Source: Deinococcus frigens DSM 12807
GTDB taxonomy: Bacteria > Deinococcota > Deinococci > Deinococcales > Deinococcaceae
Length of the DNA: 11,144 nucleotides
Direction of reading: 5' to 3'
Assembly: GCF_000701425.1 (NCBI RefSeq)
Contig: NZ_JNIW01000083.1
Location: forward strand, 1 to 11,144
Shown here: positions 1-6,777 of the stretch, piece by piece
Numbering within the stretch: the stretch's first letter is position 1
Layout: every line of letters begins with the position of its first letter
The notes under the pieces: model-generated
Seen by the model: only the letters and a program-made list of their open reading frames with translations
Told to the model about the DNA's origin: nothing
Databases searched by the model: none
Program-made: the position numbers and the translations under genes

Positions 1-114
1 ACGTTTGTGGTGGAACTGATCAAGCCGATTGCCATGGAAGAGGGTCTGCGTTTCGCCATCCGTGAAGGTGGCCGCACCGTGGGCGCAGGCGTCGTGACGA
101 AAGTCATCGAATAA
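1..114 (+). CDS. tuf: Elongation factor Tu, C-terminal end (partial)
   Basis: These are the last 37 codons of EF-Tu, the GTPase that delivers aminoacyl-tRNA to the ribosomal A site; the gene runs in from the left edge. The visible part is the end of beta-barrel domain 3 and carries the near-invariant tail [17 protein letters not shown] followed by VVTKVIE and TAA. Its place upstream of rpmG-secE-nusG is the usual one for tuf in Deinococcus-Thermus (established knowledge). Many bacteria have two tuf copies, and the fragment cannot show which this is. An intrinsic terminator follows 17 nt after the stop, so the gene ends its own transcript. Confidence 0.96.
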   Translation, partial: TFVVELIKPIAMEEGLRFAIREGGRTVGAGVVTKVIE

Positions 115-131
115 GGTTTCAAATCTAGTGC

Positions 132-158
132 GGGAGGCTTGCGGGCCTCCCCTTTTTT
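132..158 (+). terminator. Intrinsic terminator after tuf
   Basis: A perfect 7-bp stem (GGGAGGC at 132-138 with GCCTCCC at 145-151) with a 6-nt loop is followed by C and six T (153-158). This is a classical Rho-independent terminator and separates tuf from the downstream accessory genes. Confidence 0.9.
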
Positions 159-199
159 ATTGATTGATGGGTTTGAATGGGCCGGTTGAGTGGCGCTGA

Positions 200-606
200 A
201 TCTCGGGGGTTGCCCGGTGGCGTCCTGATTTTGTTCCTGTCGGGGCCTCGACACGAGTTAGCGGTATCTGCTTCACTGACGGTCAATCCATCGTCCTTAT
301 CTCGCGGGACGGACAGCATTGCGGTCTGCCCGGCGGGAAACCGGAAGCTGACTTGAAACCCTGCGGCGCGAGTTGCTGGAAGAGGCATGTGCTGGAGTTC
401 TGAGCAATCACTCTCTGGGAACGCAGCAGATTGAAGGGCCGCTGCGGTTCTACGCCAGGGTCCGGCTCTCCCCGTTTCAGGCCCGGTTCGAGACAAAATT
501 TCGCTGGACGGTGACTCCGGAAGAATTTGTGGCGGCATTGAACTGGGGACCAGGCCGGATCGCGCGGGCCGTCCTGGAAACAGCGCTCAATTGCCGGGAA
601 CGCTGA
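200..606 (+). pseudogene. Nudix hydrolase remnant, frameshifted inside the Nudix box
   Basis: Two reading frames join into one Nudix-like protein. The upstream frame, open from 200, reads VSGICFTDGQSIVLISRDGQ and then HCGLPGGKPEADLKP. Near position 359 the homology moves to another frame: LRRELLEEACAGVL, continuing to the TGA at 604-606. Nudix proteins hydrolyse nucleoside diphosphates linked to another moiety, and the box GX5EX7REUXEEXGU binds the metal. Here GGKPEAD and RELLEE are both recognisable, but only about nine codons plus two bases separate GG from REL, against about thirteen codons in a normal box. A 10-nt deletion would explain both the shift and the missing residues (inference). 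The first conserved Glu is lost, so an active enzyme is unlikely. No convincing start codon or ribosome-binding site is visible, so the left boundary is only the edge of the open frame. A sequencing error cannot be excluded, but it would not restore the missing box residues. Confidence 0.75.
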
Positions 607-629
607 GTTCCATCCCTCTGGCCGTGCGT

Positions 630-635
630 TACCCT
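630..635 (+). promoter_or_regulatory. Possible leaderless -10 element for the PNPOx-family gene
   Basis: TACCCT fits the TANNNT -10 pattern used by Deinococcus and ends 6 nt before the ATG at 642, the spacing expected if transcription begins at the start codon. No good -35 hexamer is visible and there is no Shine-Dalgarno sequence. Support is moderate at best. Confidence 0.35.
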
Positions 636-641
636 GAGCGC

Positions 642-1205
642 ATGGCAACACAGCTCCCGGCCATCTCCACGCACCTTCAAGAGTTCATCGAGAAGCAGCC
701 GGTCTTCTTCGTCGGCACGGCGGCTCCAGATGGCCGGGTGAATGTCTCCCCAAAGGGCATGGACAGTCTGCGGGTACTGGGACCGGGGCAGGTGGCGTGG
801 CTGAACGTCACGGGCAGCGGCAATGAAACGGCGGCGCACCTGCTCCAGCTCCCGCGCATGACGCTGATGTTCTGCGCCTTCGACGGGCCGCCGCTGATCC
901 TGCGCGTTTACGGCGAGGCGCGCATGGTCCAGCCGAACAACGCCGAATGGACGGCCTTCGCCACCCTGTTCCCACCGCTGCCCGGATCGCGTCAGATCTA
1001 CCTACTGGACGTGGATCTGGTCCAGACCTCGTGCGGGATGGCTGTACCGCTCATGGACTTCCGCGAGGGGCGCGAGAACCTGAACGAGGTTCACCGGAAG
1101 AAGGGTGAAGCGCAACTGGCCGAATACCGACAGCTCAAGAACACCCGGAGCATTGACGGATTTCCGACTGGGCTGCCCGAAGCCGCCAAGCCTCCGCTTT
1201 CCTGA
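642..1205 (+). CDS. Pyridoxamine 5'-phosphate oxidase family protein (FMN-binding split barrel)
   Basis: The gene encodes 187 residues. The N-terminal half reads as a PNPOx-like split barrel: HLQEFIEKQPVFFVGTAAPDG, then the strand motif RVNVSPKGMDSL, then GSGNETAAHLLQ, where such folds contact FMN phosphate. These stand-alone proteins bind FMN, F420 or haem-like cofactors and act as reductases or oxidases of mostly unknown substrates; they are not the PdxH of vitamin B6 synthesis. No signal peptide or membrane segment is seen, so it is probably cytoplasmic. The ATG at 642 is preferred over an in-frame start at 591 because the upstream residues overlap the Nudix remnant and do not resemble the family. 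The gene sits alone between tuf and rpmG, an accessory insertion in an otherwise conserved cluster. Family membership is secure; substrate and cofactor are unknown. Confidence 0.85.
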   Translation: MATQLPAISTHLQEFIEKQPVFFVGTAAPDGRVNVSPKGMDSLRVLGPGQVAWLNVTGSGNETAAHLLQLPRMTLMFCAFDGPPLILRVYGEARMVQPNNAEWTAFATLFPPLPGSRQIYLLDVDLVQTSCGMAVPLMDFREGRENLNEVHRKKGEAQLAEYRQLKNTRSIDGFPTGLPEAAKPPLS

Positions 1206-1222
1206 CCTCCTGAAAGCAGCGG

Positions 1223-1251
1223 TGGACAGTCCGCCCATGACGGTTTATACT
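1223..1251 (+). promoter_or_regulatory. Sigma-70-type promoter for rpmG-secE-nusG
   Basis: TGGACA (1223-1228), a 17-bp spacer and TATACT (1246-1251) match the consensus closely. The predicted start of transcription is near 1258, giving a leader of about 120 nt before rpmG. It lies after the stop of the PNPOx-family gene, so the ribosomal cluster is expressed independently of it. Confidence 0.75.
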
Positions 1252-1261
1252 CGTGGGTGTT

Positions 1262-1284
1262 GCCCGCCACCCCGGCGGGCTTTT
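1262..1284 (+). terminator. Terminator-like hairpin at the start of the rpmG leader
   Basis: GCCCGCC (1262-1268) and GGCGGGC (1274-1280) form a perfect GC-rich 7-bp stem with a 5-nt loop, followed by TTTT. It may end transcripts of the gene at 642-1205, or act as an attenuator or protective 5' stem-loop for the promoter just upstream. The T run is short, so termination is likely to be incomplete. Confidence 0.55.
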
Positions 1285-1377
1285 ACCAGCGAATGATCCT
1301 GCCCGGTCAGAATGATTGGGGGCAGGCGCTGGGAGCAGTATTTCCCATGACTGGGGGCTGCGAAAGGAGCGACGAAC

Positions 1378-1545
1378 ATGGCGAAAGACGGACCCCGCAT
1401 TATCGTGAAGATGGAAAGCACCGCTGGCACGGGCTTTTATTACACCACCACCAAGAACCGCCGCAACACGCAGGCCAAGCTGGAACTGCGCAAGTATGAC
1501 CCCATGGCGAAAAAGCATGTGGTTTTCAAGGAGAAAAAGGTCTGA
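1378..1545 (+). CDS. rpmG: 50S ribosomal protein L33
   Basis: This short gene (55 residues) encodes L33, a small basic protein of the large subunit near the E site. The sequence [20 protein letters not shown] is followed by [30 protein letters not shown] and KEKKV. The Y-TTKN-RN and L-KYDP--KKHV-FKE pattern is diagnostic of the family. The cysteine pairs of zinc-binding L33 variants are absent, so this is the zinc-free type. The start is fixed by AAGGAG at 1364-1369, 8 nt before the ATG. rpmG followed by secE and nusG is the standard order after tuf in many bacteria. It is 77 nt from secE and is likely to be cotranscribed with it. Confidence 0.95.
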   Translation: MAKDGPRIIVKMESTAGTGFYYTTTKNRRNTQAKLELRKYDPMAKKHVVFKEKKV

Positions 1546-1622
1546 TTCCGGCCTTTCTTTGGGCCGCACACGCTGGCCCAGAGACGCCCCTTCAGTCCCT
1601 TTCCTCTCCCGCAGGTGAATGC

Positions 1623-1802
1623 ATGAACTTGATCCAGTACTTCCGTGACTCGCGCGCTGAGCTGGGCCGCGTGTCGTGGCCGACGCGCCAGCAGGTGTTC
1701 GAAGGCACGCAGGCCGTGCTGATCTTCGTCGTGGCCCTGACCATCATCGTGTGGATACTGGACCTGGTGTTCAGCAACCTGATCCGGCTGGCGCTGCCAT
1801 GA
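1623..1802 (+). CDS. secE: Protein translocase subunit SecE
   Basis: This 59-residue protein is the small essential subunit that clamps SecY in the SecYEG inner-membrane channel. An amphipathic N-terminal helix (residues 1-16, [16 protein letters not shown]) leads to the conserved VSWPTRQQV motif at 17-25 and a single membrane helix at about 31-55 ([20 protein letters not shown]). It is the short single-helix form typical of most bacteria outside the enterics. AGGTGA at 1613-1618 lies 4 nt before the ATG. nusG follows 13 nt after the stop, so the two are almost certainly cotranscribed. Confidence 0.95.
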   Translation: MNLIQYFRDSRAELGRVSWPTRQQVFEGTQAVLIFVVALTIIVWILDLVFSNLIRLALP

Positions 1803-1815
1803 GTGCGGTGTCCAT

Positions 1816-2388
<573 letters not shown>

Positions 2389-2390
2389 GA

Positions 2391-2420
2391 CCCTCTCTCC
2401 CACACTTGGCAGAGAGAGGG
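2391..2420 (+). other. Inverted repeat directly after nusG, overlapping the rplK promoter
   Basis: CCCTCTCTC (2391-2399) pairs perfectly with GAGAGAGGG (2412-2420) around a 12-nt loop, starting 3 nt after the nusG stop. No T run follows, so it is not a typical intrinsic terminator. The loop and right arm hold the -35 region of the next promoter, so it may be an RNA processing or stabilising stem at the end of the nusG message, or a DNA operator. Confidence 0.6.
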
Positions 2421-2434
2421 GAAACGAGTAAAAT
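2406..2434 (+). promoter_or_regulatory. Sigma-70-type promoter for rplK-rplA
   Basis: TTGGCA (2406-2411), a 17-bp spacer and TAAAAT (2429-2434) give a near-consensus promoter. Transcription should begin near 2441, leaving a leader of about 90 nt that contains a small hairpin (GCCTG 2455-2459, loop ACA, CAGGC 2463-2467) before the ribosome-binding site. Confidence 0.7.
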
Positions 2435-2531
2435 GAAAAAGTTGCTGCCAAACTGCCTGACACAGGCGGCGCAGGCGGAACTTAGCGCCAGCACCCCACG
2501 CACGCACCACTGGGGGAGCTAAGGAGTCGAA

Positions 2532-3660
<1,129 letters not shown>

Positions 3661-3755
3661 CCCTTCACCGAGGGGGCAGCCTCGCCTCTCCCTCATTCCT
3701 AATTTCTGGCACCCCGGTGCAACTTCGCACCTCTTTCCCAATTCGTTTCTAGTGC

Positions 3756-3809
3756 GGCACCCAAGACAGCGGGGACCCTTGCCCGGTTTAAACATCCCGC
3801 CGAGTTGCC
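3756..3809 (+). promoter_or_regulatory. L10 leader RNA controlling rplJ-rplL
   Basis: The 214-nt gap before rplJ contains the pattern of the ribosomal L10 leader. An outer stem GGCA (3756-3759) pairs with TGCC (3806-3809). An internal loop holds AAGACA (3763-3768) on one side and CGAGT (3801-3805) on the other. An inner stem pairs GCGGG (3769-3773) with CCCGC (3796-3800). AGACAG opposite CCGAG around such a kinked helix is how the L10-(L7/L12) complex recognises its own mRNA in other bacteria (family knowledge). Excess complex would bind here and lower translation of both genes. Upstream, GGTGC (3716-3720) can pair with either GCACC at 3709-3713 or GCACC at 3727-3731. I see no clear promoter or attenuator terminator in this gap. 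Confidence 0.7.
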
Positions 3810-3874
3810 AGGCTGCGAAGCGCCCAGCGCGAACTTGCACCTGAGACTTGTTCAACCACGAGGAGGTTCACTGC

Positions 3875-4378
3875 GTGGCGAATCCCAAGAACGTGCAGAC
3901 CCTCAGTTCCCTCAAGCAGAGCCTGAACGAGATCGAGACGTTTTACGTCGTCGACTACCAGGGCCTGAGTGCCGGACAACTGAGCAAACTGCGCCAAGAC
4001 ATCCGCGAGAAGGGCGGGCAACTGATCGTTGCCAAGAACACCCTGATCGACCGCGCCCTTCAGGAAGGGGGCCGCGACTTCTCGGGCACCCTCAAAGGCC
4101 CCAGCGCCCTGGTGCTGGCCCAGACGGACCCCGCAGGCGTCGCCAAAGCGCTGGCCGACGCCGCCAAGGGCAACGACAAGGGCATCCCCACCGTCAAGGG
4201 CGGATTCCTGGAAGGCAACAAGGTGGACGTGAGCGTCGTGAACCGTCTGGCCAGCCTGGGCAGCAAGGAAACCTTGCAGGCCGAACTGGTCGGCGTCCTC
4301 AGCGCCCACCTCAGCAACTTCGTGGGCATCCTCGAAGCCTACAAGACCAAACTCGAAGGAGAGGGCGCGGGCGCTTAA
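3875..4378 (+). CDS. rplJ: 50S ribosomal protein L10
   Basis: L10 anchors the L7/L12 dimers to 23S rRNA at the base of the stalk. The 167-residue protein begins [17 protein letters not shown] (first residue read as Met). It has the N-terminal rRNA/L11-binding domain with [20 protein letters not shown], then [16 protein letters not shown], and ends in the long C-terminal helix (about 135-163, [20 protein letters not shown]) to which L7/L12 dimers bind. I chose the GTG at 3875 because GAGGAGG at 3860-3866 sits 8 nt before it; the in-frame TTG at 3848 lies upstream of this site and would add residues unlike the family. rplL follows 63 nt downstream with no terminator between, so the pair forms one unit under the L10 leader. 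Confidence 0.96.
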   Translation: MANPKNVQTLSSLKQSLNEIETFYVVDYQGLSAGQLSKLRQDIREKGGQLIVAKNTLIDRALQEGGRDFSGTLKGPSALVLAQTDPAGVAKALADAAKGNDKGIPTVKGGFLEGNKVDVSVVNRLASLGSKETLQAELVGVLSAHLSNFVGILEAYKTKLEGEGAGA

Positions 4379-4441
4379 GCGTCACTCCCCTCTTCAACAG
4401 GCTCAAACCCGAACTCAATCCACTTCTGGAGGAACACCAAC

Positions 4442-4807
4442 ATGGCATACGACAAACAGGCAATGATCGATCAACTCGGCACACTGACCATCATGGAACT
4501 CGCGGACCTGATCGACGGCCTCAAGGAAACCTGGGGCGTCACGGCAGCCGTTTCGATGGGCGGCGGCGGCGGCGTTGCGGCCCCCGCAGCCGAGGAGAAG
4601 ACCGAATTTGACGTGGTTCTGGTGAGCGCCGGGGCCAGCAAGATCAACGTCATTAAGGAAATCCGCGCCATCACCGGCCTGGGCCTGAAAGAAGCCAAGG
4701 ACATGAGCGAGAAGGGCGGCGCACTGAAGGAGGGTGTGGCCAAGGACGAGGCCGAGAAGTTTAAGGCCCAGTTGGAAGCCGCTGGCGCGACTGTCGAGCT
4801 GAAGTAA
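4442..4807 (+). CDS. rplL: 50S ribosomal protein L7/L12
   Basis: L7/L12 forms the flexible stalk dimers that recruit translational GTPases and stimulate GTP hydrolysis. The 121-residue acidic protein has an N-terminal dimerisation helix pair (about 1-35: [20 protein letters not shown]), a Gly/Ala hinge ([15 protein letters not shown], 39-53) and the globular C-terminal domain (about 54-121). That domain contains the factor-binding stretch [20 protein letters not shown]. Length and layout are standard. The ribosome-binding site GGAGGA at 4428-4433 lies 8 nt before the ATG. The gene is the last of the cluster and is followed 36 nt after its stop by a strong terminator. Confidence 0.98.
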   Translation: MAYDKQAMIDQLGTLTIMELADLIDGLKETWGVTAAVSMGGGGGVAAPAAEEKTEFDVVLVSAGASKINVIKEIRAITGLGLKEAKDMSEKGGALKEGVAKDEAEKFKAQLEAAGATVELK

Positions 4808-4843
4808 GCCTCAACAGGCCTGACCCCGTAACCGGGAGTGCAG

Positions 4844-4874
4844 CCCTCTGGCCCTTGTGGCCGGGGGGTTTTTT
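4844..4874 (+). terminator. Intrinsic terminator after rplL
   Basis: CCCTCTGGCC (4844-4853) pairs with GGCCGGGGGG (4859-4868), a 10-bp stem with two G-U pairs and a 5-nt loop, followed by six T (4869-4874). It closes the ribosomal protein cluster. No terminator is evident for the converging minus-strand gene that ends at 4973. Confidence 0.9.
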
Positions 4875-4972
4875 ACAGTTTGAGCGAGAGACTGTGAATC
4901 TTGCTCGCGGTAACGGCCTGCCCGGTGGACCCCTCACCCTCCCGCAGGGCTAGAGGGAAAAGGCGCACTTTG

Positions 4973-5596
4973 TCATTTCAACTCAATATCAGGCAGCCAC
5001 CACGAAAGGAGCTGGTGCCGTTGCGTCAGCGCCTGCCGAATGAGCAGCGAACTGTCCTTTTCCAAGATTTCCAGAACCGGTGTGGGGAGATCAGCGCGGG
5101 CCGCCAGCACGAGGCGCACGCCGTAATCTGGATCAGACACCAGCGTCGCCAGCCACTGCGGCGGGAGGTCAGTCCGCGCCGCCACCCGCGCCCGCACCTG
5201 CCAAATCGGATGGCGAGCAAGCAACTCAAGCTCTGTGGCACTCAGCTCAGGATGTCCCGCCACGGCCACCTGAAAGCGGGCGTCGGGATGGGCCAGGGCG
5301 TAGCGCCTCAGCCAGTCGGGGGCCTGGGGCTGGGCCACCAGATTCGAGACGGCGTCAACCGGCCAGCCCTCCAGTAAACCGGGATGGGCCAGACGCAGCA
5401 GGCTCAGGGCTGGATTGCTCAGCACCTCGGCGGGATAATCGGTGGCCAGACGGCCTAGAACAGCGGCGGAGGTGTTGGGGTGGGCCGCCACTGCCGCGCG
5501 AACCTCTGGCGGGGACTGCTCGGCCAGAAGGGTTAGCTGCGCCGCCGTCAGCTCCGCCGTCAAGACTCTGCGACTGAGTTCAGTTTCGTCCGCCAT
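4973..5596 (-). CDS. Leucine-rich-repeat-variant (LRV) type repeat protein
   Basis: The 207-residue protein is built of degenerate repeats of about 26 residues with the consensus VRxxVAxxPxLPxxxLxxLxxD. The clearest copies begin at about residues 31 (EVRAAVAAHPNTSAAVLGRL), 107 (RFQVAVAGHPELSATELELL), 133 (QVRARVAARTDLPPQWLATL) and 159 (GVRLVLAARADLPTPVLEIL). Two weaker copies lie between residues 57 and 106, giving about six. This matches the LRV family, a superhelical scaffold likely to bind protein. Unlike the founding Azotobacter LRV protein, which has an iron-sulfur cluster, this one has no cysteine, so no such cluster is possible. There is no signal peptide or membrane segment. It starts 9 nt after the stop of the DUF2239 gene and is probably cotranscribed with it. 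The biological role is unknown. Confidence 0.8.
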   Translation of the reverse strand: MADETELSRRVLTAELTAAQLTLLAEQSPPEVRAAVAAHPNTSAAVLGRLATDYPAEVLSNPALSLLRLAHPGLLEGWPVDAVSNLVAQPQAPDWLRRYALAHPDARFQVAVAGHPELSATELELLARHPIWQVRARVAARTDLPPQWLATLVSDPDYGVRLVLAARADLPTPVLEILEKDSSLLIRQALTQRHQLLSWWLPDIELK

Positions 5597-5605
5597 ACCC
5601 GGTGG

Positions 5606-6166
5606 TCAGGCTTCCCGTGCAAAGGCGGGCGCGGCCAGATACAGCGCGTGGGTGCGAACATCTTGCGGCCAGCCTTGAAGCTGCGTCCCGAACGCTCCGC
5701 CGTCGCCCGCATACAGGGCGCGGGTAGCATCCTCGTAGTCGGGCAGGTCTCCTCCCATCACCCCCAGGAAACGGTCTGTAGCAGCCATCGCCCCACGGCG
5801 GCGTTCTCCGTCCGGGTCCGCTTTGCGCGCCTCGTCAATCAGCCGCCGCAACGACGCCGATGCCCCGCAGCGCTGGCACTCCAGCCAGTCCCAGTGCCGG
5901 GGCAGCAGCGTGACCTCGCGCGCCACGACACCCAGTTTGGGACGCCCCCGCCCCGATCTGGCAGGTGCGGGGGCGTAACGCTCCAGCACCTCGTCCAACG
6001 TGCCGCGCAAGTCAAAGTCCACCTGCCGCCCAGTCTGATCATCAAAGGTCAGTAACGGTTCGGCGGCCCGTTCCTCGGCCTTAAGGAGGGACAACACGTC
6101 CTGGGGAGGGGCAGTCAGCAGGCGTTCGTGGCCCTGGAAAACGGTCATGGTGGGAGCGGCAGACAT
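5606..6166 (-). CDS. DUF2239 family protein with AT-hook-like motif
   Basis: The 186-residue protein matches the uncharacterised DUF2239 family as I know it: TVFQGHERLLTAPPQDVL at the N-terminus, LLTFDDQTGRQVDFDLRGT at about 38-56, then GRGRPKLGVVAREVTLLPRH at 72-91 and WDWLECQRCGASASLRRLID at 92-111. RGRPK at 73-77 resembles an AT-hook core. The strand REVTLLP followed by ASASLRRLIDEARK looks like one ribbon-helix-helix unit. A DNA-binding role is therefore plausible, but this is inference. C97 and C100 form an isolated CxxC. The ATG at 6166 is chosen because a promoter places the transcript start at or beside it; a second in-frame ATG lies at 6148. The LRV gene follows 9 nt downstream. No function is known. 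Confidence 0.8.
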   Translation of the reverse strand: MSAAPTMTVFQGHERLLTAPPQDVLSLLKAEERAAEPLLTFDDQTGRQVDFDLRGTLDEVLERYAPAPARSGRGRPKLGVVAREVTLLPRHWDWLECQRCGASASLRRLIDEARKADPDGERRRGAMAATDRFLGVMGGDLPDYEDATRALYAGDGGAFGTQLQGWPQDVRTHALYLAAPAFAREA

Positions 6167-6171
6167 ACCAA

Positions 6172-6201
6172 ATATTATCCGGGTATAAATCAGGAAGTCA
6201 A
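6172..6201 (-). promoter_or_regulatory. Leaderless promoter for the DUF2239-LRV pair
   Basis: On the minus strand, TTGACT (6201-6196), an 18-bp spacer and TAATAT (6177-6172) precede the ATG at 6166 by only 5 nt, so the mRNA should begin at or within a base or two of the start codon. No Shine-Dalgarno sequence is present. The -35 box lies in the last codons of the upstream acetyltransferase gene. The spacer holds TTATACCCGGATAA, an imperfect dyad (TTAT-N6-ATAA) that could be an operator. Confidence 0.75.
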
Positions 6202-6777
6202 GAGTATCCGGGAAATATGAATAGCCTGGCGAAGATCAGATGGTGGAAGCGAATACATCAACATCCCCCTGCGCCCGTCGCTGACCTGCTGCCAGCTTCG
6301 CAACACGCCCTCCCGCCGGAAGCCCGCGCGTTCGGCAACGTACCAGGAACCCGCGTTCCACGGCTCGACGTACAGTTCCAGTCGGTGAATATCCGGCAAG
6401 CTCAGGCCGAAGTCGGCCAGCGTCTTGAGAGCGGCGGATGCCAGACCCCGCCCGCGCCGACTGTTCACCAGCCAGTAGCCCAGGCTGGCGCGGCCCTGAT
6501 CCCGGTCCCGAAACCACAGCCCGATTTGCCCGGCAGCCTGCCCGGTTTCTTTGCTCTCGGTGGCCAGGGAATAGCCCGCCCCAGAGGGCAGGCGCGAGTG
6601 CTGGCGCTCGATGAATTCATGGGCCTGCGGCGGGTCACACCTTGCAGGAGCAGTGGTGATCAGCGGAATCAGGGGACCGAGTCCAGCCTCGACGATCAAG
6701 CCAGCATCCCGCGACTCGAAGGGCCGGAGCAGGCACAAATCCACGTCAGGCATCAGGGGTGAGAGGGCTGCACTCAC
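6190..6777 (-). CDS. GNAT family N-acetyltransferase (RimJ/RimL type)
   Basis: The 195-residue protein has the GNAT layout. It has an N-terminal strand LCLLRPFESRDAGLIVEAG (14-32), a strand GQIGLWFRDRDQGRASLGYW (83-102), and the acetyl-CoA pyrophosphate-binding motif A VNSRRGRGLASAAL (104-117). Motif B is IHRLELYVEPWNAGSWYVAE followed by RAGFRREGVLR (130-161). Such RimJ/RimL-like enzymes acetylate protein N-termini, amino acids or small molecules; the substrate here cannot be told. The GTG start at 6777 overlaps the TGA of the TPR gene in GTGA, a sign of translational coupling; an alternative ATG lies at 6753. Its 3' end contains the -35 box of the next gene. Confidence 0.85.
   Translation of the reverse strand: MSAALSPLMPDVDLCLLRPFESRDAGLIVEAGLGPLIPLITTAPARCDPPQAHEFIERQHSRLPSGAGYSLATESKETGQAAGQIGLWFRDRDQGRASLGYWLVNSRRGRGLASAALKTLADFGLSLPDIHRLELYVEPWNAGSWYVAERAGFRREGVLRSWQQVSDGRRGMLMYSLPPSDLRQAIHISRILLTS

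Noticed and set aside
1206..1377. A tRNA gene in the tuf-rpmG-secE interval, as sometimes occurs there
   Set aside because: I searched by eye for a T-loop GGTTCRANTCC and an acceptor pair in 1206-1377 and 1546-1622 and found none.
3848..3874. TTG start for rplJ giving nine extra residues
   Set aside because: The GAGGAGG ribosome-binding site lies downstream of this codon and fits the GTG at 3875, and the extra residues are unlike L10.
3805..4611. Plus-strand open frame across rplJ and the start of rplL
   Set aside because: Low-complexity Arg/Gln/Pro translation out of frame with L10 and L7/L12; a GC-rich shadow.
4916..4962. Possible terminator for the minus-strand LRV gene (CCCTC/GAGGG and CCC-GCAGGG pairings)
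   Set aside because: The stems are short and compete with each other, and no T run follows on the minus strand.
6172..6212. Reading TATCCGGG pairs as a divergent operator serving two promoters
   Set aside because: Both flanking genes are on the minus strand, so there is no divergent pair here; the repeats are kept only as a low-confidence regulatory observation.
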